Shown one piece after another: positions 1-9,787 of a DNA stretch of 64,000 bases. The notes beneath the pieces are model-generated. The model saw only the letters and a list, made by a program, of their open reading frames with translations. It was not told the DNA's origin and did no database searches. Source of the DNA: Myrica gale. Taxonomy: Eukaryota; Streptophyta; Magnoliopsida; Fagales; Myricaceae. The translations under genes and the position numbers were made by a program. Location of the stretch: the NCBI GenBank assembly GCA_963930655.1, contig OZ005611.1, positions 1,929,501-1,993,500 of the forward strand, read 5' to 3'. Position 1 is the stretch's first letter, and every line of letters starts with the position of its first letter.

Positions 1-498
1 TGTGGATTAATCCTTCGCACTTGGAAATCTCGGAGGCGCTGTAAAATTCGTACATTATCCTGGTTCACATACGTGACCCATTTGTCTACAGTTGCGGATG
101 AATTGTACAATGCACCCCGCATGTATCTTGGAAGTGTAGTTATGAAGTTTAATTTGCCCGAAATTGGCACATTTCTGCTCTATTGGGAAAGAATTGTTGT
201 TACAAGGAATGCCAGAACCTTGCCTCAATCATTGAAACCCGTTCCAGTTTTTTAAGGAACTAAACCTATGAACTAGATGGATACCAGGCTCGAAATGTTT
301 TCACTAACAATAAGATTGTTGGATATAACAAGATCATATTAATGATGGTGATGATGTGTTGTGGGTATTGCTTCTCAAAACTCCCTTTCCCGAAAGTGAA
401 ACTGTGGGCAAACAGTGCCGGATCGAGCAATCAATAAGTTACGTGTATCATATTGTTTTTCCCCTGAAACGGCACTTGTTGTTAATGTGTATTTTTTA
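1..498. other. Left-edge non-coding sequence, possibly the tail of an upstream gene
   Basis: No gene can be supported. A short open frame at the extreme left edge (3-44, +) ends in TAA and reads WINPSHLEISEAL. It could be the C-terminus of a gene lying outside the window, but 13 residues are too few to identify. The rest looks like 3'UTR or intergenic DNA. Confidence 0.3.
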
Positions 499-1253
499 GG
501 GTTAATGACTATTTTGGTCTTTTACACCCTTTTTCAAAATGGTCTATGAGTTTCAAATTTGCTCAAATCAGTTTTTAGGTTATTGTTATTTCTAAATTTA
601 ATCATTACGTCCAATTCTATCCCTTACATGCTTAGTTAGCTAACGGCAGGAAATGTCATACCCAATAAGATCCCGCTACATGTACCAATTTGAAAAAAAA
701 AACTCACAAAAGTTGTCCACGATCTGGGCTCCCTATCACCCCGGTGGCTCGTGCCGCGAGCCACCCCTGCAGCTCCCCTGATAAGGGGTGGCCGGGAGCG
801 TGGAGCCACCCCTTGCGAACGGAGCCGCCTAGATCTGGGCTCCCCGTTGTGGGGTGAGTGGCTCGATCTGGGCTCCCCCCTTCGAGCGAAAGGGTGACCT
901 CCCCTGTTCCATTTTTTTAACGAAGATGCCAACGTAGACAACCTTTTGTGAGTTTTTTTTTCAAAATCGTACATGTCGCGATATTATTGGGAGTGACGTG
1001 TCTTACCATTAGCTAACTGTGCACGGAAGAGACGAAATTGAAGATATTAGTGGGAGTGACGTGTCTCACCGTTAGCTAACTGTGCACGGAGGTAACGAAA
1101 TTGGACAGAAGGATTAAATCGACAAATAAAAATAATCTAAGAATTGATTTGAACAAATTTAAAACTCAAAAAAAAAGTATTTTGATAAAGAACATAAAAC
1201 TCACACCAAAATGTACATTAACCCTGCCAAGAAAAAAAAATGTACATTAACCC
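499..1253. mobile_element. Mutator-like long-TIR MITE with a GC-rich core
   Basis: The left arm begins GGGTTAATG and the right arm ends CATTAACCC. The arms are diverged inverted copies over about 200 bp: poly-A/T blocks, the AACTCACAAAAGTTGTC motif and the TTAGCTAACGG motif recur in inverted orientation. The flanks, TATTTTTTA at 490-498 and TATTTTTTT at 1254-1262, agree at 8 of 9 positions, fitting the 9-bp TSD of Mutator-like elements. The centre (about 715-900) is strikingly GC-rich and repeats GATCTGGGCTCC three times, unlike the AT-rich arms. No transposase is present, so it is non-autonomous. Arms and flanks are seen; the superfamily is inferred. Confidence 0.65.
981..1102. repeat. Two-copy tandem repeat, period about 63 bp
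   Basis: Two copies beginning ATATTA, at 981 and 1044, share GGGAGTGACGTGTCT and TTAGCTAACTGTGCACGGA with a few substitutions. They lie in the right arm of the surrounding element and make that arm longer than the left one. Confidence 0.85.
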
Positions 1254-1737
1254 TATTTTTTTAAGTTGGAGACGGCCAGACGGGTACCGGTGCTTTTTCC
1301 ATTGAGGCCCTGGTGCGTGTGAGGTACTGGCTCAAAGGTTTTATCAGCCATATATGCTGCCGAATCCCGATTGGCGCAAATTCGGCTTCTGGCCTCTGGG
1401 CTTGTTCATCTGAACGCCGTCTGCAGGGCCGCCTATTTACTATCATTCGAGACTGTGCTAGCTAGCTAGCTTACCATTTTTTTATGGCGTGCTGAGTTGA
1501 GAAAGGGCAAAATTATGTTTCAAAAAAGACACATGTGTCCCCTCTCTCTCTCTCTCTCTCTCCCCTAAATGTGGAGTGCACTACTTAGTCCGCGAAACAC
1601 GAGTTGTAGTATTATTCCATGCTCTGTCTACTGAGTCGAGACGACACTTTCTGATGCTCTAGCCTTGAGTTCACCTTATACTCCAGTAAAAAAAAAAGGT
1701 TGTTCGTTTTTTGTTAGGTTGTTCGAAAACAAGAATA
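1254..1737. other. Upstream region of the intact PPR gene
   Basis: No coding sequence is supported. It holds a (CT)n run at 1541-1562 and a short GCTAGCTAGC palindromic run near 1457. CT-rich tracts are common in plant promoters and 5'UTRs. No convincing TATA box was found. Confidence 0.4.
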
Positions 1738-4125
1738 ATGACGCTTTACATGCCTTTATTCAGGTCCTGCACCACTCTAAGAACACTAACCCAGCTCCAC
1801 GCTCATCTCTTTGTCACTGGCCTCCTTAAAGACCCACTCGCCTGCACCAAACTTGTTGAATCTTATGCCCAAAGGGGCGCCCTCAAATCTTCAAGACTTG
1901 TCTTTGAGACCTTCCCTATCCCAGATTCGTTCATGTGGGGTGTGCTTATCAAGTGTCTTGTTTGGAACCAATTCTTTGACGAATCAATTTCGATGTACCA
2001 TAAAATGCTGTACCATCAAGTCCAGGTCAATAGATTTATTTATCCTTCCATTTTGAGAGCTTGTTCTGGTTTTGGTGATTTGGGTATTGGTGGTAAGGTC
2101 CATGGAAGGATAATCAAATGTGGGTTTGATACTGACGCTATCGTTGAAACTGCATTGCTTAGTATGTATGGTGAAATGGGCTGCTTACATAATGTACGGA
2201 AGATATTCGATGGAATGCTGATAAAAGATGTGGTTTTGTGGAGTTCAATTATATTATGTTACGTTGAGAATGGAGAGGCAAGTGAAGGCTTGGATTTGTT
2301 CCGTATGATGCTATATCAAGGCGTTGAACCAGATTCAGTGACAATGCTAAGTGTAGCCGAGGCTTGCAGTGAATTGGGTTTTCTGCATCTAGCAAGGTCA
2401 GTTCATGGTCATGTTGTGACAAGGGCAATAGAAAGTGATGGGTCTTTGGATACTTCTCTGATTGTAATGTATTCTAAATGTGGTGACCTGCATAGTGCGG
2501 AGAGGATATTTCAAAATGTCACTCACCGGCACACTGCTGCTTGGACTGCAATGATTACATGCTACAACCAAAGCAGTTGCTTCCGGGAAGCAATAAACGT
2601 TTTTGTTGAGATGCAAGGATCTAAAGTTGAACCCAATTCAGTAACCATGATGTGTATCATATGTTCTTGTGCTAGGTTGGGTATGCTTAGAGAAGGGAAG
2701 TCAATTCATTGCGTAGTTATTAGAAAAGCTTTAGACACTAACCTTGACGCTTTAGGGCCAGCTTTAATAGAATTATATGCTGAATGCGGAAAACTAAAGG
2801 AGTGTGAGGAGGTTCTTCATACAAGTGGAGGGAGAAATATCGGATCATGGAATGTGCTTATCTCGCTTTGTGCTCAGAAAGGGTTGTTGAAGGAGGCCTT
2901 ATTACTGTTTGTGCAGCTACAGAAGCAGAGACTAATGCCTGATTCTTATAGCCTTGCAAGTTCTCTTTCAGCTTGTGGAAGTGTGGGCTCAATACAACTT
3001 GGATATCAGATTCATGGTCATGTTATCAAAAGAAACATTTTGGATGAGTTTGTGCAGAACTCGCTAATCGACATGTATGCCAAATGTGGCTTTGTGGATT
3101 TAGCATATATAATATTTGAAAAGATTAAACAGAGAAGTGTTGTAACTTGGAATTGTATGATCTGTGGATTTTCACAAAATGGTGATGCAGTAGAGGCAAT
3201 TAGGCTGTTTGATCAAATGTATCTGAATGGCACTGAGATGAATGAAGTGACTTTCTTAAGTGTAATCCAAGCTTGCTCCCTTTTGGGTCATCTAGAAAAG
3301 GGAAAATGGGTTCACCACAAGCTCATTACCTGTGGTCTGAAGAAAGATATTTATGTAGATACTGCTCTTACTGACATGTATTCCAAGTGTGGAGACCTTC
3401 AAACAGCCAAAGACATTTTTGAAAGCATGTCAGAGCGGAGTGTGGTTTCGTGGAGTGCCATGATCGCTGGTTATGGAATGCACGGTCAGATCAATGCTGC
3501 CATCTCTGTCTTCAGTCAGATGGTAGGTTTGGGAATAAAACCAAATGAAGTTACCTTCATGAATATCCTATCGGCTTGTAGTCATGTAGGATCTGTGGAA
3601 AAAGGGAGCTCCTTTTTTCGCTCAATGAGGGATTTTGGCATCGAGCCCAACACAGAACATTTTGCTTGTTTAGTTGACCTTCTTAGCCGAGCTGGAGATC
3701 TTAATGGAGCCTATGAAGTTATAAAATCAATGTCATTTCCCGTAGATGCCAGCATCTGGGGTGCGCTACTTAATGGGTGTCGAATTCACAAGAGGATGGA
3801 CATGATTAGAAGCATTGAAAGAGACATTTCAAATATTAGTACAGATGATACTGGATACTACACTTTATTATCTAACATATACGCAGAAGGAGGTGACTGG
3901 TATGAATTTGGGAAGGTGAGATCCATGATGAAAGGTATAGGTTTAACAAAGGTTCCTGGCTGGAGTACAATTGAACTTGAAAAAAGAATCTTCAGATTTG
4001 GAGCTGGAGATGCTCCTCATTTGCAAACGAAAGAAATGTACAGGATTTTGGAAGACTTCCCTACTTTGGCTCTGGAGCAAGGTTATAATGGAGAAAATTA
4101 TACTTCACTATCAAGTTCACTCTAG
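1738..4125 (+). CDS. Pentatricopeptide repeat protein, PLS/E type (At1g69350-like)
   Basis: A single intronless exon encodes 795 residues. The open frame extends nine codons upstream without an ATG; the first ATG (1738) gives MTLYMPLFRSC, which matches the start I remember for At1g69350. The protein is built of degenerate 35-residue PPR units with typical signatures such as LIDMYAKCG, VVTWNCMICGFSQNG and EVTFLSVIQACS. It ends in an E/E+ type tail (PGWSTIELEKRIFRFGAGD) with no DYW deaminase domain. PPR proteins of this class bind organellar RNA sequence-specifically and usually help C-to-U editing in mitochondria or plastids; this target is unknown. A mitochondrial location is likely by homology, although the N-terminus is short. 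It converges with a second PPR gene 568 bp downstream. Confidence 0.93.
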   Translation: MTLYMPLFRSCTTLRTLTQLHAHLFVTGLLKDPLACTKLVESYAQRGALKSSRLVFETFPIPDSFMWGVLIKCLVWNQFFDESISMYHKMLYHQVQVNRFIYPSILRACSGFGDLGIGGKVHGRIIKCGFDTDAIVETALLSMYGEMGCLHNVRKIFDGMLIKDVVLWSSIILCYVENGEASEGLDLFRMMLYQGVEPDSVTMLSVAEACSELGFLHLARSVHGHVVTRAIESDGSLDTSLIVMYSKCGDLHSAERIFQNVTHRHTAAWTAMITCYNQSSCFREAINVFVEMQGSKVEPNSVTMMCIICSCARLGMLREGKSIHCVVIRKALDTNLDALGPALIELYAECGKLKECEEVLHTSGGRNIGSWNVLISLCAQKGLLKEALLLFVQLQKQRLMPDSYSLASSLSACGSVGSIQLGYQIHGHVIKRNILDEFVQNSLIDMYAKCGFVDLAYIIFEKIKQRSVVTWNCMICGFSQNGDAVEAIRLFDQMYLNGTEMNEVTFLSVIQACSLLGHLEKGKWVHHKLITCGLKKDIYVDTALTDMYSKCGDLQTAKDIFESMSERSVVSWSAMIAGYGMHGQINAAISVFSQMVGLGIKPNEVTFMNILSACSHVGSVEKGSSFFRSMRDFGIEPNTEHFACLVDLLSRAGDLNGAYEVIKSMSFPVDASIWGALLNGCRIHKRMDMIRSIERDISNISTDDTGYYTLLSNIYAEGGDWYEFGKVRSMMKGIGLTKVPGWSTIELEKRIFRFGAGDAPHLQTKEMYRILEDFPTLALEQGYNGENYTSLSSSL

Positions 4126-4693
4126 GGGAGATGATCTTACAGTTCACAGCGAGACAATTGAAGTTGGAATAGAAAATAACCAGTCCAGGCAAAGCACTAT
4201 GGATTACAGGGGACCCTCATAGTTGTAGGGAATCATTTTTTCATCAAGATTGTCTAAATCACAGGCAGACAAATTATTAGGTGAAGTTTGATTTGGTTGC
4301 CCGATTTTCCTTTCAAGGGCAGTAGCTCTTTATCCAACAAATCAAAGCAGAAATCAGGGTGTTCGATCATATGGACACTTTATTGTATTCTTCGGAGTAA
4401 ATATATGTATTATTTGGAAGTAAATAGTAAAAGCATGTGTTTTGCACGTGTAGTGTCTTCTTCTTCTTCTTTTTTATCAAACGTGTAGTATTTGTCAATT
4501 CCGAGAAGTGACAACATGGTCCGTTGGCAACTGTCCACAATTTGAGTGTATGACAAAACAAAGTTACAAAACTGTTTGATGCCCCCTCAAGATTGCACTC
4601 TAGTTGGTTACAATTATCCGCGGTTTGGGAGCCTATAACTCTGGTTTTCCCTTCCTGACTCCATCAAAAACATCTATATGATGAACCATAAAA
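4126..4693. other. Shared 3' region between convergent PPR genes
   Basis: AT-rich spacer between two genes whose stop codons face each other. It must hold both 3'UTRs and polyadenylation signals. A T-rich run with a (TTC)n-like stretch lies at about 4455-4475. No ORF here has homology I recognise. Confidence 0.6.
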
Positions 4694-6706
4694 CTACGTA
4701 AGAGATGCCACTTTGGCAGGTGAGATAGCCTCACTGATATTATCCATCTCCAATATGCTACAAGCAGGAGACTTGCTCAGTCCTCGATGCTTCATCAGCT
4801 CTCTCACCTGATTAACCTGGCTCCATCTTCCATCTGAAGCATACAAGTTACACATGAGAATATAGTAACTAGCTTCATTAGGATGCAACTCCAGCATTTT
4901 CCGAATTGCCACTTCTCCAAGATCAAACCTTGCATAGAGCCCACATCCATGGAGAAAAGATCCAAACACACTAACGTTTGGTTCAATGGGCATATTCTCG
5001 ATAAACTCCAAGGCTTCTTCGAGTCTCCCAGCACGAGCTAATAGATCCACCATACATGCATAATGTTTAATCGAAGGAAGAAAGTTATAGTCCTGGCACA
5101 TAAAATTGAAGAACCTCCAACCTTCTCCGATCATCCCTATATGGCTACAAGCTGATAAGATGGTAGTAAAAATTACTTCATTGGGCTCTATTTCTTTCAA
5201 CATATCACTGAAAAGTGCAAGGGATCCACTACCATCCCCTTGCATCCCATAGCCACCAATAATTGCACTCCAAGTGATAGTGTGTTCTTCTCTCGCATCC
5301 CATCAAATACCATACGAGCGGACTTCACATCCCCACATTTTGCGTAGAAGGTTAGAAGTGCAGTGCCAACATAGATACTTGATTACAGTAGTCCCTCCTT
5401 TATGGAGAAAGCATGAAGTGAAGACCCAACTCCAAGTGCACCAAGGAAACTACAAGCTGAGAGAACACTAACAAGTGTGACTGCATCAGGTGAGACAGAA
5501 TCTGATCTCATTCGATGAAAGAGTTCAAGGGCTTCATATCCATAACCAACTTGCGAATATCCATAAATAATTGAGTTCCAAGTGATCACATCCTTGTCCA
5601 AAACTGTTTCAAATACATGACGAGCATCTTTAATCATCCGACACTTTGCATACATATCTATAAGAGCATTTCTCACCGTAGGTTCTTCTAACCCTAGTTT
5701 AATGCCCAGACCATGAATTGACCATCCCAAATCCAAATTACCTAGCTGGGCACATGCAGAGAGCAAGCTTGCGATCGTAACCGAATTTGGATGTAGTTCA
5801 ACCCATTTCTCATCCACAAGCAACTCAAACGCCTCATTGGGATAGCCACTCTGTGTGTACCCAACAATCATTGCTGTCCATGAAACAAGATCAATAGTAA
5901 AAAAACTCATCAAAGACAGAACGAGCATCTCTAACATTACCACACTTAACATACATGTCCAGAAGTGTAGTCGCCAAGAAAGGATTAAGTTCAATGCTAT
6001 TTTTAATCACATAGCCGTGAAACCACTTTCCCTGGTGTAAAGCTCGTAAATTTGTACACGCAGTGATTAAGCTCCGAACTGTAAAATGGTTGCCTTCAAC
6101 TAACCCTTCTCGCATTCTATTAAACAAAACCAACCCTTCATCAAAGCAATCATTCTGCACATACCCCAGAATCATTGATGTCCAAGAAACCACATTTCTA
6201 TCAATAATTTCATCGAACACGTATCGAGAACTCCCAATCTCTCTGCATTTCGCATACATATCCACAAGACTCGTTAACACGATACTATCCGGGCTTCCTG
6301 CCTTAAGAATCTGGCTATGTACCTCTCTCCCCACATCGATATCGCGCAATTCACAGCACGCCTTCAAGACGATCGAAAATACGACATCGTCGCACTGCCT
6401 AACGAATACCCTCATGCGTGCATAGAACCGAATAACCTCCGAATGCAAATCATTCAAAAAGTACCACCTCATCATCACCTTCCACGAATAAAAATCCTGG
6501 CTTTCCATCCTATCAAATACCAAGCGGGCAAGCCCGACCTGCGCAAACGAACCGTACAAGCTAATCAACTTAGTATCGCATAGAAGTTCACCCGTGAGGC
6601 CGTGCACGATGAGCAAGCCATGGATTTCCTTCAGAGCATTGACGTTTCTGCAGAAACTCAGAAGAGAGAAGCAGGGATTTGAATAGATGAAATTCATAGA
6701 AGCCAT
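4694..6706 (-). pseudogene. PPR gene broken by two frameshifts and a stop (At2g03380-like)
   Basis: Translation from ATG 6706 (MASMNFIYSN) gives a PPR protein that follows Arabidopsis At2g03380 from end to end as remembered, but the frame is interrupted three times. (1) A run of seven A at 5899-5905 (+ strand) where six would keep the frame: FDEFF then leads to a stop, while FFTIDLVSW continues one frame over. (2) An in-frame TAA at 5383-5385 between HAFSIKEGLL and SSIYVGTAL. (3) A two-base excess in a GT microrepeat at 5280-5285, after which TITWSAIIGG resumes in the third frame. The rest runs to VASLT and a stop at 4694. PPR signatures (LIDMYAKC, VDMYAKC, SILSACSHIG) are otherwise well kept, so decay is recent or some lesions are sequencing errors. 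Two of the three lie in slippage-prone repeats; the TAA is harder to dismiss. Confidence 0.85.
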
Positions 6707-6947
6707 GGTCTGACCGACTTCCGGAGGTTCCAACAGTTGTTGATGGGTCGCATAAGTGAGAGTCCGCCATGGAAGGTAAGGATTTTTGTGCAGAGCAAGG
6801 CGTGCACAAAAGGTGGAGATGAGTCTCGTGATCTGTCTGGGTCATCTGAGCTTGTTTCAGAAGAAACGCAGTGGCATTCCCGCCCGCCCTGTGTTGGTTC
6901 AAAGAGGCGGAAGAACATTGGAAAGAGGCTATAGACACCCAAAACTC

Positions 6948-6951
<4 letters not shown>

Positions 6952-6989
<38 letters not shown>
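6952..6989. repeat. Poly-A tract, 38 bp
   Basis: Uninterrupted run of A just before the left TSD of the retroposon-like insertion at 7014-7905. It may be the tail of another retroposition event or a simple repeat. It is also a likely source of assembly error. Confidence 0.9.
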
Positions 6990-6991
<2 letters not shown>

Positions 6992-7013
6992 CAAAACAAA
7001 ATGGGAGAGAACT

Positions 7014-7905
7014 GTTTTTTTTTAGGCAAACGTGAAATTCAGTTAACTGATACAGACACCTATAAGGCCGGTTACAAATTTCGGGGATATAAAACCCATT
7101 GCAGCAACATCCAAAGCCCCAACGGCCATACACTAATGGGTCACAAGGACATGCTTCCTAATGACCATAAAAGCCTCATAGGCTCATACAGATGGCCTAA
7201 AAATTTCATAATTTTAAAACGAGTCCAAAGATTCAGTACAAGATTAAAACCCCCACACAAGGCGATTTTAGTCGCCGGAGAATGGAGTGAGCAAACACCT
7301 CTCTTCCACTTCCACACAGGTACGTCCACCACACCACAACCAAAAGAGGATCATAGCGAAGGTCAAAACAAAAGATGATGGAGGGGTCGTCGGAGGACCA
7401 CAAAGAGCAGTGGGACACCATCTAAGTTGCAGATCCGCTGAGAATGAACAGAGAGAGCATGTCCACCAAAGGTTGATGAGGATAATTGGTCACCACTATA
7501 TCCTTCGCATAACAAACCTCTTGGAATGAAAATCGCACAAACAAAAGAAAACAGCAGAAAACCAAGTCGAGAAAAAATCCAAAATGAGGGGAAAGGGTTG
7601 GCGCATGACACCCACACTTGTGCGTGGGCCACCACGTGCCGCCCAGCTACCTCCGCTAGTGAGCATAAATGGGAGCATGGGGAAATGGGAGGCCAGCCAA
7701 ATTGTGCGCGGCTAGAGATGACCACCAAACGAGCCTAGATCTAGCCTGAAACCAAACGCAAAATGGTGCCCAAAACCAAGCGAGGAGAGAGGAGAAAGAG
7801 AAAGAGAGCAGGGGAGGAGCTCCTCCCATGCCCAGTAGAGGGGGGTTGGGAAGGGGGCGCTAGAGAGCTCTCTAGGGTGGACACGCGTTTTGTCTAGTTT
7901 TATTT
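7014..7905 (-). mobile_element. 892-bp retroposon-like insertion with a 17-bp TSD
   Basis: Identical 17-bp direct repeats (CAAAATGGGAGAGAACT) flank the segment at 6997-7013 and 7906-7922. Its left end starts with a run of nine T (7015-7023), so on the minus strand it ends in poly-A, as expected for target-primed reverse transcription. The interior is moderately GC-rich and has only short open frames, with no reverse transcriptase or RNase H that I recognise. It may be a SINE-like or heavily 5'-truncated LINE copy, or a retroposed transcript. The TSD and poly-A are seen; the mechanism is inferred; the family is unknown. Confidence 0.7.
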
Positions 7906-7941
7906 CAAAATGGGAGAGAACTAGTTGAAAGAAAAAGAAAA

Positions 7942-8464
7942 GGGGTAAACACATAGTTAGCCCCCTATGTTTGGGCAAAAATCAAGTTAGCCCCCTATTT
8001 TTCAATCCAACAATTTGAGACTCATAACTTTCAAAACCTATCAATCTTAGTCCCCCCGTCTAAATCAGATGTTAAGTCCGACGGAAATTCATGCAAAATG
8101 ACCGAAATGCCCCTCCAAATCTAAATTTTTTAAAAAATAAATAAATAAAATAAATTTAAGAAATAAATTAAAATAAATATATTATTGAAATAGAGTTTCA
8201 ATATTTTTTATTTAAAAAATAATATTTCATAAAAAAATTATCATTTTTATTGTTAAAGAATTTTTTAAATATTTTTAGTAATTTTATTTTGGAGGGGCAT
8301 TTTGGTCATTTTTCATGTTTTTCCGTCTGATTTAACGTCTAATTTAGACGGGGGCGAAGATTGATAGGTTTTGAAAGTTATGGGTATCAAATTGTTGAAT
8401 TGAAAAATACGGGGCTAACTATGATTTTTACCCAAACATAGGGGGCTAACTATGAGTTTACCCC
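7942..8464. mobile_element. Mutator-like MITE with long inverted repeats and a perfect 9-bp TSD
   Basis: The ends are GGGGTAAAC and GTTTACCCC, flanked by identical AAAAGAAAA at 7933-7941 and 8465-8473. The inverted arms match closely for about 165 bp: both carry CATAGTTAGCCCCCTATG and ATAACTTTCAAAACCTATCA, plus a block around GGAGGGGCAT. The centre is about 150 bp of AT-rich DNA. A 9-bp TSD with long TIRs is the mark of the Mutator superfamily. There is no coding capacity. It lies 19 bp from the TSD of the neighbouring retroposon. Confidence 0.9.
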
Positions 8465-8473
8465 AAAAGAAAA

Positions 8474-9787
8474 TATGGTTCAAACCTAACATTCTGCAGC
8501 TATGGTCACCCCAGAGAAGGTTGCTACGCTAATCGCGCCCCTCCCTTTTTTTAAAAAAAAAAAGAAAAATAATAATCTAGAAGTTTTTTTGTTAGACAAA
8601 AAATTGCAAAAATACACATAAATAAACCTTATACAATAAAACCTCAGTATGGCAATAACATTGATAAAATATTGTTTTATATGTGCTTCTTATTGAAACA
8701 AATATGACGTTAGTTGTATTACTCCTAATATCTTAATAAAAAAACAAGATACTTAATTTTAGAAAATACGATGCCATAGTATATAATGCTCGTGCAGCAA
8801 AAGTATGCTTTTTTTTTTTATAAGAATATCTCTTTTAAAGTACCAGTCAGATTCCTTTTATCCAACTACACAGCCAAAAAATTAATACTCAATTAATATC
8901 TGTATGTTTATATAGAGGACAATTTTAAGGACGAGGTCCATTGAAATGGTTTTGGAAACTTAAAATTGTCTGCGCATGTAATACTATGGACGTCAGTTTC
9001 AGAAAAAATAAAATAAATTTAGGGGCTAAAATATTAAAAAAAAAAACACAAGAATAATCCAAACAATATATACGTGAAGAAACTCATTGGGGGGTATACA
9101 GAAATTTAGAAGAAAACTTCAGTGAAAATCCTTTAAAACAGTGGTCTAAAAAAACCTAGATTTCGTAGCTTGAAATTAAGAGATCCTAATATTACTATTA
9201 ACCATGGTCTATACAAGACAAGACAGAAGAATTTGATACATAAATCAAAAGAAGACTTGAGACATGGCCCTTTCAGGCGCGCTTAAAACTCTCTACCTTG
9301 CAGCAAGACTTTTAGACAGGTTTGCAACTTGGTCAGGGATGCAAGTCTGCTGTATGAATAAGAAAGAAATTGCATAGAAAAACAACTGTTTTGGTATATG
9401 AGTTTATTTGTCTATGCATCCCATGAGTGAATAGCTTGTTGTCGATTGTCGACACAGTGAGTCCCAGGAGGTTTTTCCTTTTATATCTCTCACTCGAGAA
9501 ACAGAGGAAGTGAAGCAAATTAATCAAGTTATTGAAATGCAAAATATCATCATTTTCATTATTCCATCTCATTCTACAGCCCAAAAGGGTAACAAGAGTG
9601 TAACTCCAAATCAATCAATATGACCGTCGGAATTGTGGCAGCATCTGATGCTGCCCACAAACAATGTTGCCTGAAACAGAAGTACAAAACTGATTCTTTG
9701 ACCTGCGACAGTACAGAAAATAAAGCAGGAAGAGCCCGAAAAGTTGCTACCAACCATGAGGATAAAACAGCATCATCTCGTGCTAAT
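8474..9787. other. Intergenic DNA and TOM40 3' region
   Basis: AT-rich with poly-A/T runs and no supportable coding sequence. The part nearest 9787 should contain the 3'UTR of the minus-strand TOM40 gene. Short open frames here have no recognisable motifs. Confidence 0.6.

Noticed and set aside
1711-1737. Upstream extension of the intact PPR protein
   Set aside because: The extra nine codons have no ATG (they open with TTG), and ATG 1738 matches the homologue start.
6588-7133. 181-codon minus-strand open frame
   Set aside because: It crosses the PPR start, a 38-bp poly-A run and a TSD, and contains long poly-Phe. It is a chance frame.
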